A DNA stretch of 33,341 nt from Paracoccaceae bacterium. GTDB taxonomy: Bacteria; Pseudomonadota; Alphaproteobacteria; Rhodobacterales; Rhodobacteraceae. The position numbers were made by a program, and so were the translations under genes. Below the pieces are notes generated by a model, which was given only the letters and a program-made list of their open reading frames with translations, made no database searches and was not told the origin of the DNA. The stretch covers positions 1 to 33,341 of the forward strand of contig JAHDEX010000047.1 of the NCBI GenBank assembly GCA_020628545.1, read 5' to 3'. Positions 16,780-25,557 of the stretch are shown here, one piece after another. Each line of letters begins with the position of its first letter. Position 1 is the first letter of the stretch.

Positions 16780-17763
16780 TTATCCCGCCAGGGCATGTGC
16801 CGCCCCGGCTTCCCAGTCGAGGCCAATCGCCTCGCCCAAATTCTTCGGGCTACCGAAGAAATCCTTGTCAGAAAGCAGTGCTGTTACCTCTTGCTCCCCC
16901 GGAACAGAGGCCGTTAGAGCCACATGCGTGCCCTGATACTCGATGTTGGTAATCGTGCCGGGCAGCTTCGCGGCATTCGCGTCTTTGATTTGTAGCGCAT
17001 CGGACCGTATCGCGATCATGCCATCGGGCATCGAGACGACGTTGTGTGAACCGAGAAAGCGCGCGACGAATGCGGTTGCGGGTGCGTCAAAAACAGCGCG
17101 TGTTTTGCCAGCTTGCTCGATAACGGCGTTGTTCATGACGACAATCTCGTCGGCCAAGGCCAGTGCCTCATCCTGGCCATGGGTGACGTGCACGAAGGTG
17201 ATGCCAAGTTCCCGCTGCAGTTTCTTGAGCTCCGCCCGCATACGAATGCGCAGAAACGGATCAAGGGCCGATAGCGGCTCATCCAGCAGGAGCACGTCCG
17301 GTTTGGTGATAAGGGCTCGCGCAAGTGCGGCGCGTTGTTGCTGACCCCCTGACAACTGATCTGGAAAGCGGTCCGCCAGGTTCGACATATCGACCAGTTC
17401 CAGCATCTCGCCAGCGCGGGCGTGACGCGTCGCGATATCAGTACCCTGCATTTTGAGACTGAAAGCGACATTGTCCAGCACGCTCAGATGCGGAAACAAC
17501 GCGTAATTCTGGAACATCATCGCCGTGCCGCGCTTGGCCGGTGGCAGATGTGAGATGTCGCGCTTGCCAAGTGTTATTGAACCATCGGAAACGCTTTCGT
17601 GGCCTGCGATCATGCGCAGGGTTGAAGACTTGCCGCAGCCCGACGGCCCGAGAAGGCAGGCATAGGTTCCTGCGTCAAAGTGATAGCTGATCGAATCTAC
17701 AGCAACTGTTGAACCATAGCGCTTCGTCAGGCTGATCAGTTCGAGATCAAGATTTCGGTTCAT
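16780..17763 (-). CDS. ABC transporter ATP-binding protein (PotA type)
   Basis: A 327-residue ATPase with Walker A GPSGCGKSS (39-47), signature LSGGQQQR, Walker B VLLLDEPL, and a C-terminal TOBE-like part (MIAIRSDALQI onward). ATG 17763 is preferred, with a GGGGGG stretch just upstream; ATG 17787 and TTG 17814 lack a ribosome site. It is the first gene of the operon that runs to the racemase, transcribed divergently from the GntR gene. Confidence 0.9.
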   Translation of the reverse strand: MNRNLDLELISLTKRYGSTVAVDSISYHFDAGTYACLLGPSGCGKSSTLRMIAGHESVSDGSITLGKRDISHLPPAKRGTAMMFQNYALFPHLSVLDNVAFSLKMQGTDIATRHARAGEMLELVDMSNLADRFPDQLSGGQQQRAALARALITKPDVLLLDEPLSALDPFLRIRMRAELKKLQRELGITFVHVTHGQDEALALADEIVVMNNAVIEQAGKTRAVFDAPATAFVARFLGSHNVVSMPDGMIAIRSDALQIKDANAAKLPGTITNIEYQGTHVALTASVPGEQEVTALLSDKDFFGSPKNLGEAIGLDWEAGAAHALAG

Positions 17764-17865
17764 AGGCCCCCCGATATTGAGTCTCATAGTGATAAGACAA
17801 CCCGCAGACGCCAAAGCATGATCGACGCTGACAGCAGGCCCGATCAGGCCAGTTGCGCAAAATTC

Positions 17866-17875
17866 ATCACGTGAT
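17866..17875. promoter_or_regulatory. Palindrome ATCACGTGAT in the divergent GntR/ABC intergenic region
   Basis: A perfect 10-bp palindrome about 100 bp upstream of the ATPase start. It may be part of the operator or promoter region for the ABC operon. Its role is inferred from position alone. Confidence 0.35.
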
Positions 17876-17903
17876 CTGATTATTGTTCAAAGTTTAATCG
17901 AAA

Positions 17904-17915
17904 ATTGTATACGAT
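17904..17915. promoter_or_regulatory. Candidate GntR/FCD operator
   Basis: ATTGTATACGAT is a near-perfect palindrome centred on GTATAC (17907-17912), the core often found in operators of FCD-type GntR regulators. It lies 71 bp before the gntR ATG and between the divergent ABC operon and gntR, so it could control both. Confidence 0.55.
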
Positions 17916-17985
17916 CTGAATGATGATTGTGTGACCTCTTGCGCTTGGGTTAGGCACTGAGCAGGATTCGAACAGGAGGTCACGC

Positions 17986-18675
17986 ATGCCTGTTACTGCA
18001 GTCGCGTCGCATTCAACGGTTGACGACATCGTCACGCATCTGACTGAGGCTGTGCACGAACATCGTCTTCAGCCAGGTACGAAGTTGCGCGAAGACGAGG
18101 TCTGCGAGATTTTCGGAGTCAGCCGCACATTGGTGCGTCAGGCGCTGCGCTCTCTTGAATACCAAGGCCTTCTTACAATTGAAAAGAACCGCGGCGCGTT
18201 TGTGGCGAAGCCCTCCCTGAAAGAAGCGCGCGAGGTCTTTCAGGCGCGGGCGTTGCTGGAACCTAGTACGGCCCGCGCCGCGGCTGAACGCGCCAGCAGA
18301 GCCGACATCGCAAAACTTGAGCGGCATATTCAGGAGGAACATGAGGCAATCGACCGAGGTGAAGCGGGTCTCGCGCTGAAGCTGTCAGGAGACTTCCATT
18401 TGGAAATTGCGCGGATTGCGGATCAGGATACGATTGAACAATTCCTCAAGCAATTGATCTCGCGCTCGTCGCTCGTGATTGCCCTTTATTGGCGGCGTCG
18501 GAACGCTTTGTGCGAAAGCCATGCGCATCACGCCTTGCTTGATGCGCTCCGCAATGGCGACGGGGAGACAGCGGATGAGCTCATGAAGGGCCATCTTCTT
18601 GACCTCTTGTCACAACTGGATTTGCGCGAACGCACCGAGGGGCCGGTTTCGCTTCGGGACGCTTTGAAGCGATGA
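17986..18675 (+). CDS. GntR-family transcriptional regulator (FCD domain)
   Basis: A 229-residue regulator. The winged helix occupies about residues 12-75 (REDEVCEIFGVSRTLVRQALRSLEYQGLL). The all-helical FCD ligand domain follows (ARALLEPSTARAAAERA, DFHLEIARIADQ, HHALLDALRNGD), with Asp and His residues placed as in metal-containing FCD proteins. The start has a strong AGGAGG. It is divergent from the ABC/racemase operon and probably represses it until the imported compound or a product binds. It is coupled to the GNAT gene by an ATGA overlap. Confidence 0.92.
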   Translation: MPVTAVASHSTVDDIVTHLTEAVHEHRLQPGTKLREDEVCEIFGVSRTLVRQALRSLEYQGLLTIEKNRGAFVAKPSLKEAREVFQARALLEPSTARAAAERASRADIAKLERHIQEEHEAIDRGEAGLALKLSGDFHLEIARIADQDTIEQFLKQLISRSSLVIALYWRRRNALCESHAHHALLDALRNGDGETADELMKGHLLDLLSQLDLRERTEGPVSLRDALKR

Positions 18676-19493
18676 TCAGCTTTCGCAATGCGACCCTTGC
18701 GGAGTTGGCGATGGTGCTCGACTGGGCCGCAAGCGAAGGCTGGAACCCTGGGATTGACGACGCGGCAGCATTCTTCGCTGCGGACCCGAATGGTTTTTTC
18801 GTTGCAGAAGACGCATCTGGCGAAATTCTCGCGGCAATCTCCGTGGTCAGTCATTCAGATGAGTTCGCCTTTCTGGGGCTCTACATCGTGCGCCCGGAAC
18901 AGCGCGGGAAGGGAATTGGACTTGGCCTTTGGCAGCACGCCCTGCGACATGCGGGTGGCCGAACCGTCGGGCTTGACGGTGTTGAGGCGCAACAACAAAA
19001 CTATGCGGTATCCGGCTTTGCGCTTGCAGGTAGCACCACGCGTTTCTCTGGCGCCATTGACGGTAAGGCCGACTCCGAAATCCGCAAAGCAGGTCCTCAG
19101 GACGTGCTGTGGATGATCGAAAAAGAGGCTACAGCGTCGGGTGCAACAAAGCCCAAATATCTGACGGCTTGGTTCGCGCCGACTGCGACGAGGGTGTCGC
19201 TGGTCCTGAAAGAGACAAGTGCGTTCTGCACCGTGCGTCAATGCCGGTCGGGGTTCAAAATTGGACCGTTGCTTGCAAAGACTTCCGAAGACGCGCACCG
19301 ATTGATTGCTCACGCAGGTAGCGTATTCGAAGGTCCGGCCATGCTGGATGTTCCGGAAAGTTCCTCCGCGTTGCAGGCATTGTGCCAGAATCTTCAACTG
19401 GAAGCAGGGTTCAAAACAGCGCGCATGTACCGCGGCCCGTTTGCTACACGAAGCCATCCTTGTTTCGCAGTCACCAGCCTTGAGCTGGGTTAG
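18672..19493 (+). CDS. GNAT-family N-acetyltransferase (two-domain)
   Basis: A 273-residue protein. The N-terminal half is a GNAT domain, with the acetyl-CoA loop in VRPEQRGKGIGLGLWQHAL (about 75-95). The C-terminal half looks like the second acetyltransferase-type domain found in similar proteins (FKIGPLLAKTSEDAHRLI, MYRGPFATR). It overlaps the gntR stop by ATGA, so it is co-expressed with the regulator. It may acetylate an amine linked to the imported substrate; the target is unknown. Confidence 0.88.
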   Translation: MISFRNATLAELAMVLDWAASEGWNPGIDDAAAFFAADPNGFFVAEDASGEILAAISVVSHSDEFAFLGLYIVRPEQRGKGIGLGLWQHALRHAGGRTVGLDGVEAQQQNYAVSGFALAGSTTRFSGAIDGKADSEIRKAGPQDVLWMIEKEATASGATKPKYLTAWFAPTATRVSLVLKETSAFCTVRQCRSGFKIGPLLAKTSEDAHRLIAHAGSVFEGPAMLDVPESSSALQALCQNLQLEAGFKTARMYRGPFATRSHPCFAVTSLELG

Positions 19494-19611
19494 AGTCGTC
19501 AGACGTTCAAACAGAGAGGCCACTTGAGTGTCTGCTTTGCGGTCCGCAATCGCTGTGTTCCCAAATAGGGAGAAATTCACATGTCAGCCGCTTGCGAAGG
19601 TGACCCGAAAA

Positions 19612-19830
19612 CTAGCTTTCAGCGGCTTCAGCGATGAACAGCACGTCCTCAAGCTTGGCGCCCAGATACCGGGCCGCGCTGTGCAGCTTGGTATACCAGA
19701 GCAAAGTTGGACCGGGGCATGTTTCCTGTCTTCTTGTTGATCCGCGTGACCTTGGTGTTTCGTTTGGAGTGCTTGCCAAAAAAGCAGAGTCTATTGAGGC
19801 GTTGCTGTTCAACGACCCAAAAGCAGCAAC
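19612..19830 (-). pseudogene. Remnant of a tyrosine recombinase (phage-type integrase), C-terminal part
   Basis: On the minus strand two blocks match the C-terminal catalytic region of tyrosine recombinases but lie in different frames. Block one (19777-19719) reads GKHSKRNTKVTRINKKTGN, corresponding to the GTHSxRRTKATLIYRRTGN box with its His and Arg. Block two (19704-19612) reads LLWYTKLHSAARYLG and continues AKLEDVLFIAEA, corresponding to LLGHTKxxSTVRYLG followed by the DDALxIAE tail. A preceding ASIDSAF in a third position joins block one across a T6 run. At least two frameshifts separate the pieces and the N-terminal half is absent or unrecognisable. In block two the GHTK box is WYTK, so its His is lost. 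The rest of 19494-19965 holds no gene I can support. Confidence 0.75.
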
Positions 19831-19965
19831 TGGACTTGTCGCCTTTTTCGTGCTGTCGCCCGGCACCATTTATTCCAGAACCAGGACTGACAGGTTGGAA
19901 TTGTCAGGGCGGACTCGGATATCGTCGGTCGTTTGATGCACACCAATACATGACAATCAAGTTCC

Positions 19966-20991
19966 TCAAACAGCCTGAGCAGAGCCGCGTATCATCAGGG
20001 TGGGTGCGCAATGCAAGCCGTGTTCAGACCGCGCCGCTGGGTCGATGATGGCCGCGGCCAGGGCTTTACCTGCTTCGTCTCCGATCTGCCGCGCAGGGAG
20101 CCTGACAGTGGTCAACGCGGGTTCGATGTCGGCGCTGCCCTTGAAGTCACCGATACCAACAATCGAAATGTCGTTGGGCACGGACAGGCCCGCGGCCTTT
20201 GCGCCGTATAACGCGCCGGTTGCCAAAATATCATTGCCGCAAATCAGGGCCGTCGGGCGCACCTCGCTGTCGAATATCGTTTGCACATCGCGCTTGGAGG
20301 CCGAGATGCTGTAGACAGTGGTGAGTGACCATTTTTCGGGTACAGTCACACCGGCCTGTGCAAGTGTTTCCAAGACGACTTCACGACGCGCAAGGGCACG
20401 GTCGTTGCCCTCGGTTGGGGGAAACATGCAGGCAATTCTGCGATGGCCAAGGTCCAGGACGTGCTCCGCGATCATCTGTCCGGCAAGCGCGTTGTTAGCA
20501 CCAATCGCGGGGTAGCGCGCACGGGCGGCGTGGTTCCACATCAGCACGCACGGGATGTCCTGCTGGTCCAAAAGCTGGAAAACTGCATCGTCGTGATCCA
20601 GCCCGGTCAGCACGACGCCATCGACGCGGTGTTCCAGGAACTTGCGCAGGATCGCGTACTCGCGCTGCAGGTCGTAGCCGTGGGATGCGAGAAGGATGGT
20701 GAAACCTTGCTCTGCTACTGAGTCTGAAAAGGCCTGAACTACTTCGGCGAAGATCGCGTGGTCCAAGGTGGGGATGAGAACACCAATTGTCCCGGAGCGA
20801 ATGCCGTGGATGGTTTGCGCCGCGCGGTTGCGGATATAGCCGGTCCGCCGCACGGCTGAATCGATCCGTTTTCGGGTGGACGGCTTCAGAAGATCAGGGT
20901 GGTTGAAGTAGCGTGACACTGTCGAGGCGGACACCCGTGCAGCACGTGCGACCGCTGTAACATCGACGTTTTTCTTTTTTGAATCAGTCAT
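19966..20991 (-). CDS. LacI-family transcriptional regulator
   Basis: A 341-residue regulator. The N-terminal LacI helix-turn-helix is clear (VTAVARAARVSASTVSRYFNHPDLL, residues 10-34), followed by the hinge and a periplasmic-binding-protein-like effector domain (GTIGVLIPTLDHAIFAEV, LGHRRIACMFPP, ALICGNDILATGAL). It is divergent from tctABC-sauST with 99 bp between, and probably represses that operon until a substrate such as sulfoacetate or a derivative binds. The ribosome site is weak. Confidence 0.93.
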   Translation of the reverse strand: MTDSKKKNVDVTAVARAARVSASTVSRYFNHPDLLKPSTRKRIDSAVRRTGYIRNRAAQTIHGIRSGTIGVLIPTLDHAIFAEVVQAFSDSVAEQGFTILLASHGYDLQREYAILRKFLEHRVDGVVLTGLDHDDAVFQLLDQQDIPCVLMWNHAARARYPAIGANNALAGQMIAEHVLDLGHRRIACMFPPTEGNDRALARREVVLETLAQAGVTVPEKWSLTTVYSISASKRDVQTIFDSEVRPTALICGNDILATGALYGAKAAGLSVPNDISIVGIGDFKGSADIEPALTTVRLPARQIGDEAGKALAAAIIDPAARSEHGLHCAPTLMIRGSAQAV

Positions 20992-21015
20992 ATATGGGGG
21001 ATTTCCACAGATTTT

Positions 21016-21043
21016 ATGAAAACATTTGCAAAACTATTTTCAT
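21016..21043. promoter_or_regulatory. Candidate LacI operator upstream of tctA
   Basis: Perfect 7-base arms ATGAAAA (21016-21022) and TTTTCAT (21037-21043) flank an inner palindrome TTTGCAAA (21025-21032). This nested symmetry lies midway between the divergent lacI and tctA genes, where an operator is expected. Confidence 0.6.
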
Positions 21044-21090
21044 TGCGTAGCGTGATCCGTCAAGCCTGAGATCGGGAGGAAGAGGGCGCG

Positions 21091-22620
21091 ATGGACTTTC
21101 TGTTCTACATGGGCGACGTCTTCACGCCGATCAATTTCGGACTGCTGTTGCTGGGGACGATTGGCGGGTTAATCCTCGGGGCCACGCCAGGTCTGTCGCC
21201 GACGATGGCGGTCGCACTTCTCATCCCGTTTACCTTCCAGCTCGAGCCGCAGCAGGGCCTGATCTTGCTGGGTGCGGCTTATACGTCGACGGTTGCCGGT
21301 GGTGCGGTGAGTGCGATCTTGCTGAAGATCCCGGGCGCACCGGCGAATATCGCAACCACGCTCGACGGGCACACAATGGCGACCAAGGGCGAGGGGGCAA
21401 AGGCGCTGCAGCTTTCATTTCTTGCCTCGGCGGTGGGTGGTCTTTTTGGCGTCTTTCTTCTTATCTTTCTGACACCGGTTCTGGCGCAGTGGGCGCTTGC
21501 CTTCGGGCCGTCCCATCTCTTCTGGCTTGCGATCCTTGGCGTGACCGTGATCGGAACGTTGGATTCCAGCTCGGTTGTCAAAGGCCTGCTCTCAGGCTGC
21601 ATCGGGTTGTGGCTCGCGACTATCGGATTTGACGATATCATGGGCGCACAACGGTTCATTTTTCATCCATCGGTCAGCGGCGGGATCAATGTGATCCCGG
21701 CACTGATCGGCCTCTTCGCGATCCCACAAGTCATCACCATGTTCACCAAAGGCCGATCGAGTGACGACGCAGAGGTGATCAGCGTCAAGAAACACCCAAT
21801 CCGCCTCGCGTTTCTGGAAGTCTTCAAGCGCAAAGCTGCGCTGACCATCGGCACACTCACCGGGTCGATTATCGGGCTGATCCCTGGTGTTGGTGGGCAG
21901 ATCGCGGGGCTTGTAGCCTATGACCAGTCCAAAAAGTTCAGCAAGGAAAGTGAGAAGTTCGGGACCGGCCACAGCGAAGGTGTGATCGCGGCCGAAAGTG
22001 CCAATAACGCAATGGTGGGCCCGTCGCTGGTGCCGCTTCTTACGCTGTCCATTCCCGGCTCGCCGACGGCTGCAGTGCTCTTGGGAGGTCTGTTGATCCA
22101 CGGGATTTTCCCCGGCCCGGATTTGTTCATGAACTACCCACAAGTGGCCTGGACCTTCATCGATAGCATGCTGATCGGGCAGATCCTGATGTGCATCTTC
22201 GGCCTCTACATCGCGGGTCTGGCTGCCAGCGTTGCGCGTATCCCTCATGCTGTCATGGCGGCCATTGTGCTGGGGCTGGCGGTCTTTGGCAGCTATTCGG
22301 TCCAGAATTCTATGGGTGACGTCTATGTCATGGCCACACTTGGGCTCGGCATGTACTTTCTTGAACGCTTCGGCTTCTCGGCAGCTCCGCTGGTACTTGG
22401 TCTGATCCTCGGGCCAATCGCAGAGGCGAACTTTATACAAGGGTCTATGATCGCAAACGCCACCGTTGGCATCGGCAGCTACTTCTTCACTGGCTGGCTG
22501 AACTGGCTGTTGATCGTGATCGTACTGGCCTCCATCAGCTATTCCGTCTGGATGGAAGTCGCGCAACGTCGTTACACCACCAAAGACGACGCCGTCGCGA
22601 AAGAGGAGGCGCTGTCATGA
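21091..22620 (+). CDS. tctA: Tripartite tricarboxylate transporter large permease TctA
   Basis: A 509-residue inner-membrane protein with about 11-12 helices. Family marks include GATPGLSPTMAVALLIPFTF near the N-terminus, SAILLKIPGAPANIATTLDG, and GPSLVPLLTLSIPGSPTAAVLLGGLL in the second half. With TctB it forms the secondary transporter fed by the binding protein TctC. The start follows GGAGG. The substrate is probably a carboxylate or sulfonate, judged from the two downstream enzymes. Confidence 0.95.
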   Translation: MDFLFYMGDVFTPINFGLLLLGTIGGLILGATPGLSPTMAVALLIPFTFQLEPQQGLILLGAAYTSTVAGGAVSAILLKIPGAPANIATTLDGHTMATKGEGAKALQLSFLASAVGGLFGVFLLIFLTPVLAQWALAFGPSHLFWLAILGVTVIGTLDSSSVVKGLLSGCIGLWLATIGFDDIMGAQRFIFHPSVSGGINVIPALIGLFAIPQVITMFTKGRSSDDAEVISVKKHPIRLAFLEVFKRKAALTIGTLTGSIIGLIPGVGGQIAGLVAYDQSKKFSKESEKFGTGHSEGVIAAESANNAMVGPSLVPLLTLSIPGSPTAAVLLGGLLIHGIFPGPDLFMNYPQVAWTFIDSMLIGQILMCIFGLYIAGLAASVARIPHAVMAAIVLGLAVFGSYSVQNSMGDVYVMATLGLGMYFLERFGFSAAPLVLGLILGPIAEANFIQGSMIANATVGIGSYFFTGWLNWLLIVIVLASISYSVWMEVAQRRYTTKDDAVAKEEALS

Positions 22621-23081
22621 CCGATCTGCCCCGTAATCAACATATCATTGCTTCTGGCCTGATCGCCGGTGTTGGTGTGAGCATTGCCTACATCAGCTTC
22701 ACACAAGAACCCGCAGATGCCTTTGTCTTTCCGCGTCTGATCTCTTCGGTCTTTGCGGTGCTGGCACTGTGGACCTTCGGAAAAGCGGTTCTTGGCAAAA
22801 CCAAGGTCGGCAACGGGATCAGCGGTGACGCGATGAAAAAGATGCTGCCCGGGCTGATCGTGGCAATCATCTACATCTATTGGGCCGCCAAAGGGCTAGG
22901 GTTCTACACCGCCACGGCGATCGCCTTTTTTGTATTGGTCTCACTTTATGACCCAGCCCCGCACACCGAATTCAAAACATGGCTCAAACGCATCGCAATC
23001 ACCGCCGGCTTTATGGCGGTCATGTATGGTCTTTTCGCTGGACTGCTGAACGTCTTCACACCGCGAGAGATCTTTTTCTGA
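22617..23081 (+). CDS. tctB: Tripartite tricarboxylate transporter small permease TctB
   Basis: A 154-residue protein with four predicted membrane helices and a start overlapping the tctA stop (ATGA). Composition and position are typical of TctB: SFTQEPADAFVFPRLIS after the first helix, then a GLGFYTATAIAFFVLVSLYDP stretch in the third. Confidence 0.9.
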   Translation: MTDLPRNQHIIASGLIAGVGVSIAYISFTQEPADAFVFPRLISSVFAVLALWTFGKAVLGKTKVGNGISGDAMKKMLPGLIVAIIYIYWAAKGLGFYTATAIAFFVLVSLYDPAPHTEFKTWLKRIAITAGFMAVMYGLFAGLLNVFTPREIFF

Positions 23082-23121
23082 ACCGCAATGGCGGCAGAGC
23101 AAACCCAAGGGAGGATGGAAA

Positions 23122-24093
23122 ATGAAAAAATGGATCGCAGGGGCTGCAATCGCCCTCGCCGCAATGGCTGGCACCGCACATGCGGATGGTCATGAAAGCT
23201 ATCCGGAACGGCCGATCATGATGATGGTCAGCTATGGTGCAGGCGGCGCGACAGACTTTCAGGCCCGCATCGTGACAATGACTGCCGGGAATGAGGACGC
23301 GTTGGGCATGCCCATTGCCATCGTGAACCGCCCCGGTGCGGGTGGCCGTGTTGGCTGGAACTGGTTCGCGACCGAGGCTGAGGCCGATGGTTACACGCTG
23401 GGTGCCTACAACATCCCGCATTTCGTCGCGCAATCCATCGAGGGTGGCGTGGAGTATTCCACCGAAAGCTTTGAACCCATCGCAAACTGGGGCGCCGATC
23501 CTGCTGTGTTTGTTGTGGGTGCAGACTCTGAGTTCAACTCGATGGAAGATGTGGTCAACTACGCCAAGGAAAACCCGGGTGGGCTGACGTTCTCTGGCGC
23601 GGGTTTGTTTGTGGGCCACCACATTGCTGCGTTGCAGCTTGAGAAAGCAGCGGGCGTGAAGCTGGCCTACATCCCGAACAACCAAGGGGGTGCCGGTGCG
23701 ATGCGCGCTGTCATTGCAGGCGAAGTCCTGGGCGGGGTCAACAACCTGTCTGATGCCTTCCGTGCGCAGGAAGCTGGCAACGTGAAGATCCTTGGCGTGT
23801 TTGATGTGGCACGAAATGAAGAGTTCCTGCCTGACGTCCCAACCATGATGGAACAGGGCTATGACATCGACAACGCATCAGTGAACTTCCGCGGTGTGAT
23901 GGTGCCCAAGGGCACACCGCAGCCGATCATCGACAAGCTGGCTGAGATCGTGCCTACGATGTTCGAAAACGGGCGTGTGCAAAGTCGGATGGCTGCTGGT
24001 GGCTCACCCATGGCGATCATGACCCGCGACGAGGTCCTCGAAATGTGGGCCGCGCGGCAAGAGACCCTCGAAGAACTACTCGCTGGTCTTTAA
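23122..24093 (+). CDS. tctC: Tripartite transporter substrate-binding protein TctC (Bug family)
   Basis: A 323-residue periplasmic protein with a Sec signal (KKWIAGAAIALAAMAGTAHA). The mature part has the Bug-family landmarks YPERPIMMMVSYGAGGATD, NRPGAGGRVGW, and GVMVPKGTPQPIIDKL near the end. The start follows GGGAGGA. It captures the substrate for TctAB. Most relatives bind carboxylates; sulfoacetate is suggested by the adjacent sauST pair. Confidence 0.93.
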   Translation: MKKWIAGAAIALAAMAGTAHADGHESYPERPIMMMVSYGAGGATDFQARIVTMTAGNEDALGMPIAIVNRPGAGGRVGWNWFATEAEADGYTLGAYNIPHFVAQSIEGGVEYSTESFEPIANWGADPAVFVVGADSEFNSMEDVVNYAKENPGGLTFSGAGLFVGHHIAALQLEKAAGVKLAYIPNNQGGAGAMRAVIAGEVLGGVNNLSDAFRAQEAGNVKILGVFDVARNEEFLPDVPTMMEQGYDIDNASVNFRGVMVPKGTPQPIIDKLAEIVPTMFENGRVQSRMAAGGSPMAIMTRDEVLEMWAARQETLEELLAGL

Positions 24094-24153
24094 ATGACAC
24101 TTGCAGCGCTCGGTCACCGGGCGCTGCATCCCACCATCACTCAGGACAGACCC

Positions 24154-25557
24154 ATGAACAGCGTTGATCCCATTGCCGAGGTCGAAGCCATTGTCGCCCG
24201 CGCGCGCACCGCGCAAGCCGCCTTTGAGGCTGGTGGATCGCAAGCGGCTTATGACCGCGCCGCGCAGGCGGCGGCTTGGGCAATCATGGAACCATCGCGG
24301 AACCACCATTTGGCCGAGCTGGCCGTGGAAACCACGGGTCTTGGGAATGTGCCTGACAAGATCACCAAGAACCATCGCAAGACGCTCGGTCTCATGCGCG
24401 ATATTAAGGACGCGCAAACCTATGGGGTGATCAGTGATGACCCGGAAACCGGCATCACCGAAATTGCGCGACCTATTGGCGTGATTGGGGCGGTTGTGCC
24501 ATCAACCAATCCAGGGGCAACGCCTGCAAACAACATTATCAACGCTTTGAAGTGCGGGAACGCGATTGTCGTGTCTCCATCACCCAAAGGTGTGCCGACT
24601 TGCGAAGCATTGCTGGGCTATATCCACGCGGAATTCGACAAGCTCGGTCTCGACAAAGACCTCGTTCAAATGATCCCGGGGCGCGGATCGAAAGAGAAGA
24701 CACAGCGGCTGTTGGAAATCACCGACCTGATCGTCGTGACAGGCAGCCAGAACAACGTCAAACGGGCGTACACGTCCGGGACACCCGCCCTTGCTGTTGG
24801 TGCTGGAAATGTCGCTGTTATCGTTGATGAAACCGCGGATTTGGCTGCCGCTGCGAAGAAGATCGAGGCATCAAAGACGTTCGATAATGCTACGTCATGC
24901 TCGTCTGAGAATGCTGTTGTGATTGTGGACGCGATCTATGACGCCTTTGTCGCAGAAATGGCAAAGACGGGCGGTGCGTTGATTGCGGATCAGACCAAAG
25001 TCACGAGCAAACTGTGGGTGAAGGGCCACCTGAATCCACAGGCCATTGCCCAGGATGCGGATCAGATGATAGCGGCGCTTGGCCTGACCGCAGAGGTTCC
25101 GGCGGGCACGACCTATGTGGCGGTTGAAACAACTGGCATTGGCCCGGACCATCCGTTGTCCGGCGAAAAGTTGAGCCGCATATTGACCGTTTATCGTGCG
25201 AGAGACTTCGACGACGCGGTGCGGATCACGCGAGAGATCGAACTGCATCAGGGGGCCGGTCACTCTGTTGGAATACATACAACGGCAGACGACCGTCCGA
25301 TGATCCTGGCGCAAGCCATCCCAACGAGCCGGGTTATCGTCAATCAGGCGCATACATTCGCGACCGGCGGCTCTTTCACCAATGGCATGCCGTTTTCGCT
25401 TTCGATGGGCTGCGGGTCTTGGGGTGGCAACTCGATAGACACCAACCTGCACTGGCGGCATTTCATGCAGACGACCAAGATCGTCCGGCAAATTCCGGCC
25501 AACGAACCCTCACTGGATGATATTTTCGGCGAATATTGGGGCGAGGCTGGAAAATGA
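24154..25557 (+). CDS. sauS: CoA-acylating aldehyde dehydrogenase, probable sulfoacetaldehyde dehydrogenase SauS
   Basis: A 467-residue acylating aldehyde dehydrogenase of the EutE/AdhE class. Cys249 in FDNATSCSSEN is the catalytic thiol and AVGAGN (214-219) lies in the cofactor region. ATG 24154 follows CAGGA; an in-frame ATG at 24094, abutting the tctC stop, lacks a ribosome site. Paired with an AMP-forming ligase it matches SauS, which reduces sulfoacetyl-CoA to sulfoacetaldehyde with NADPH or NADH. No ethanolamine or propanediol microcompartment genes are present and no encapsulation peptide is obvious. Sulfoacetaldehyde would then need Xsc, not seen in this window. Confidence 0.72.
   Translation: MNSVDPIAEVEAIVARARTAQAAFEAGGSQAAYDRAAQAAAWAIMEPSRNHHLAELAVETTGLGNVPDKITKNHRKTLGLMRDIKDAQTYGVISDDPETGITEIARPIGVIGAVVPSTNPGATPANNIINALKCGNAIVVSPSPKGVPTCEALLGYIHAEFDKLGLDKDLVQMIPGRGSKEKTQRLLEITDLIVVTGSQNNVKRAYTSGTPALAVGAGNVAVIVDETADLAAAAKKIEASKTFDNATSCSSENAVVIVDAIYDAFVAEMAKTGGALIADQTKVTSKLWVKGHLNPQAIAQDADQMIAALGLTAEVPAGTTYVAVETTGIGPDHPLSGEKLSRILTVYRARDFDDAVRITREIELHQGAGHSVGIHTTADDRPMILAQAIPTSRVIVNQAHTFATGGSFTNGMPFSLSMGCGSWGGNSIDTNLHWRHFMQTTKIVRQIPANEPSLDDIFGEYWGEAGK

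Noticed and set aside
19634-19936. 100-codon plus-strand frame in the gap after the acetyltransferase
   Set aside because: The opposite strand carries the integrase remnant, which explains this sequence better.
21592-22566. 324-codon minus-strand frame opposite tctA
   Set aside because: Antisense shadow of a membrane protein gene; charged low-complexity translation.
24154-25557. EutE/propanediol-type acetaldehyde dehydrogenase
   Set aside because: No microcompartment or ethanolamine genes are present and it is paired with an AMP-forming ligase and a TTT transporter.
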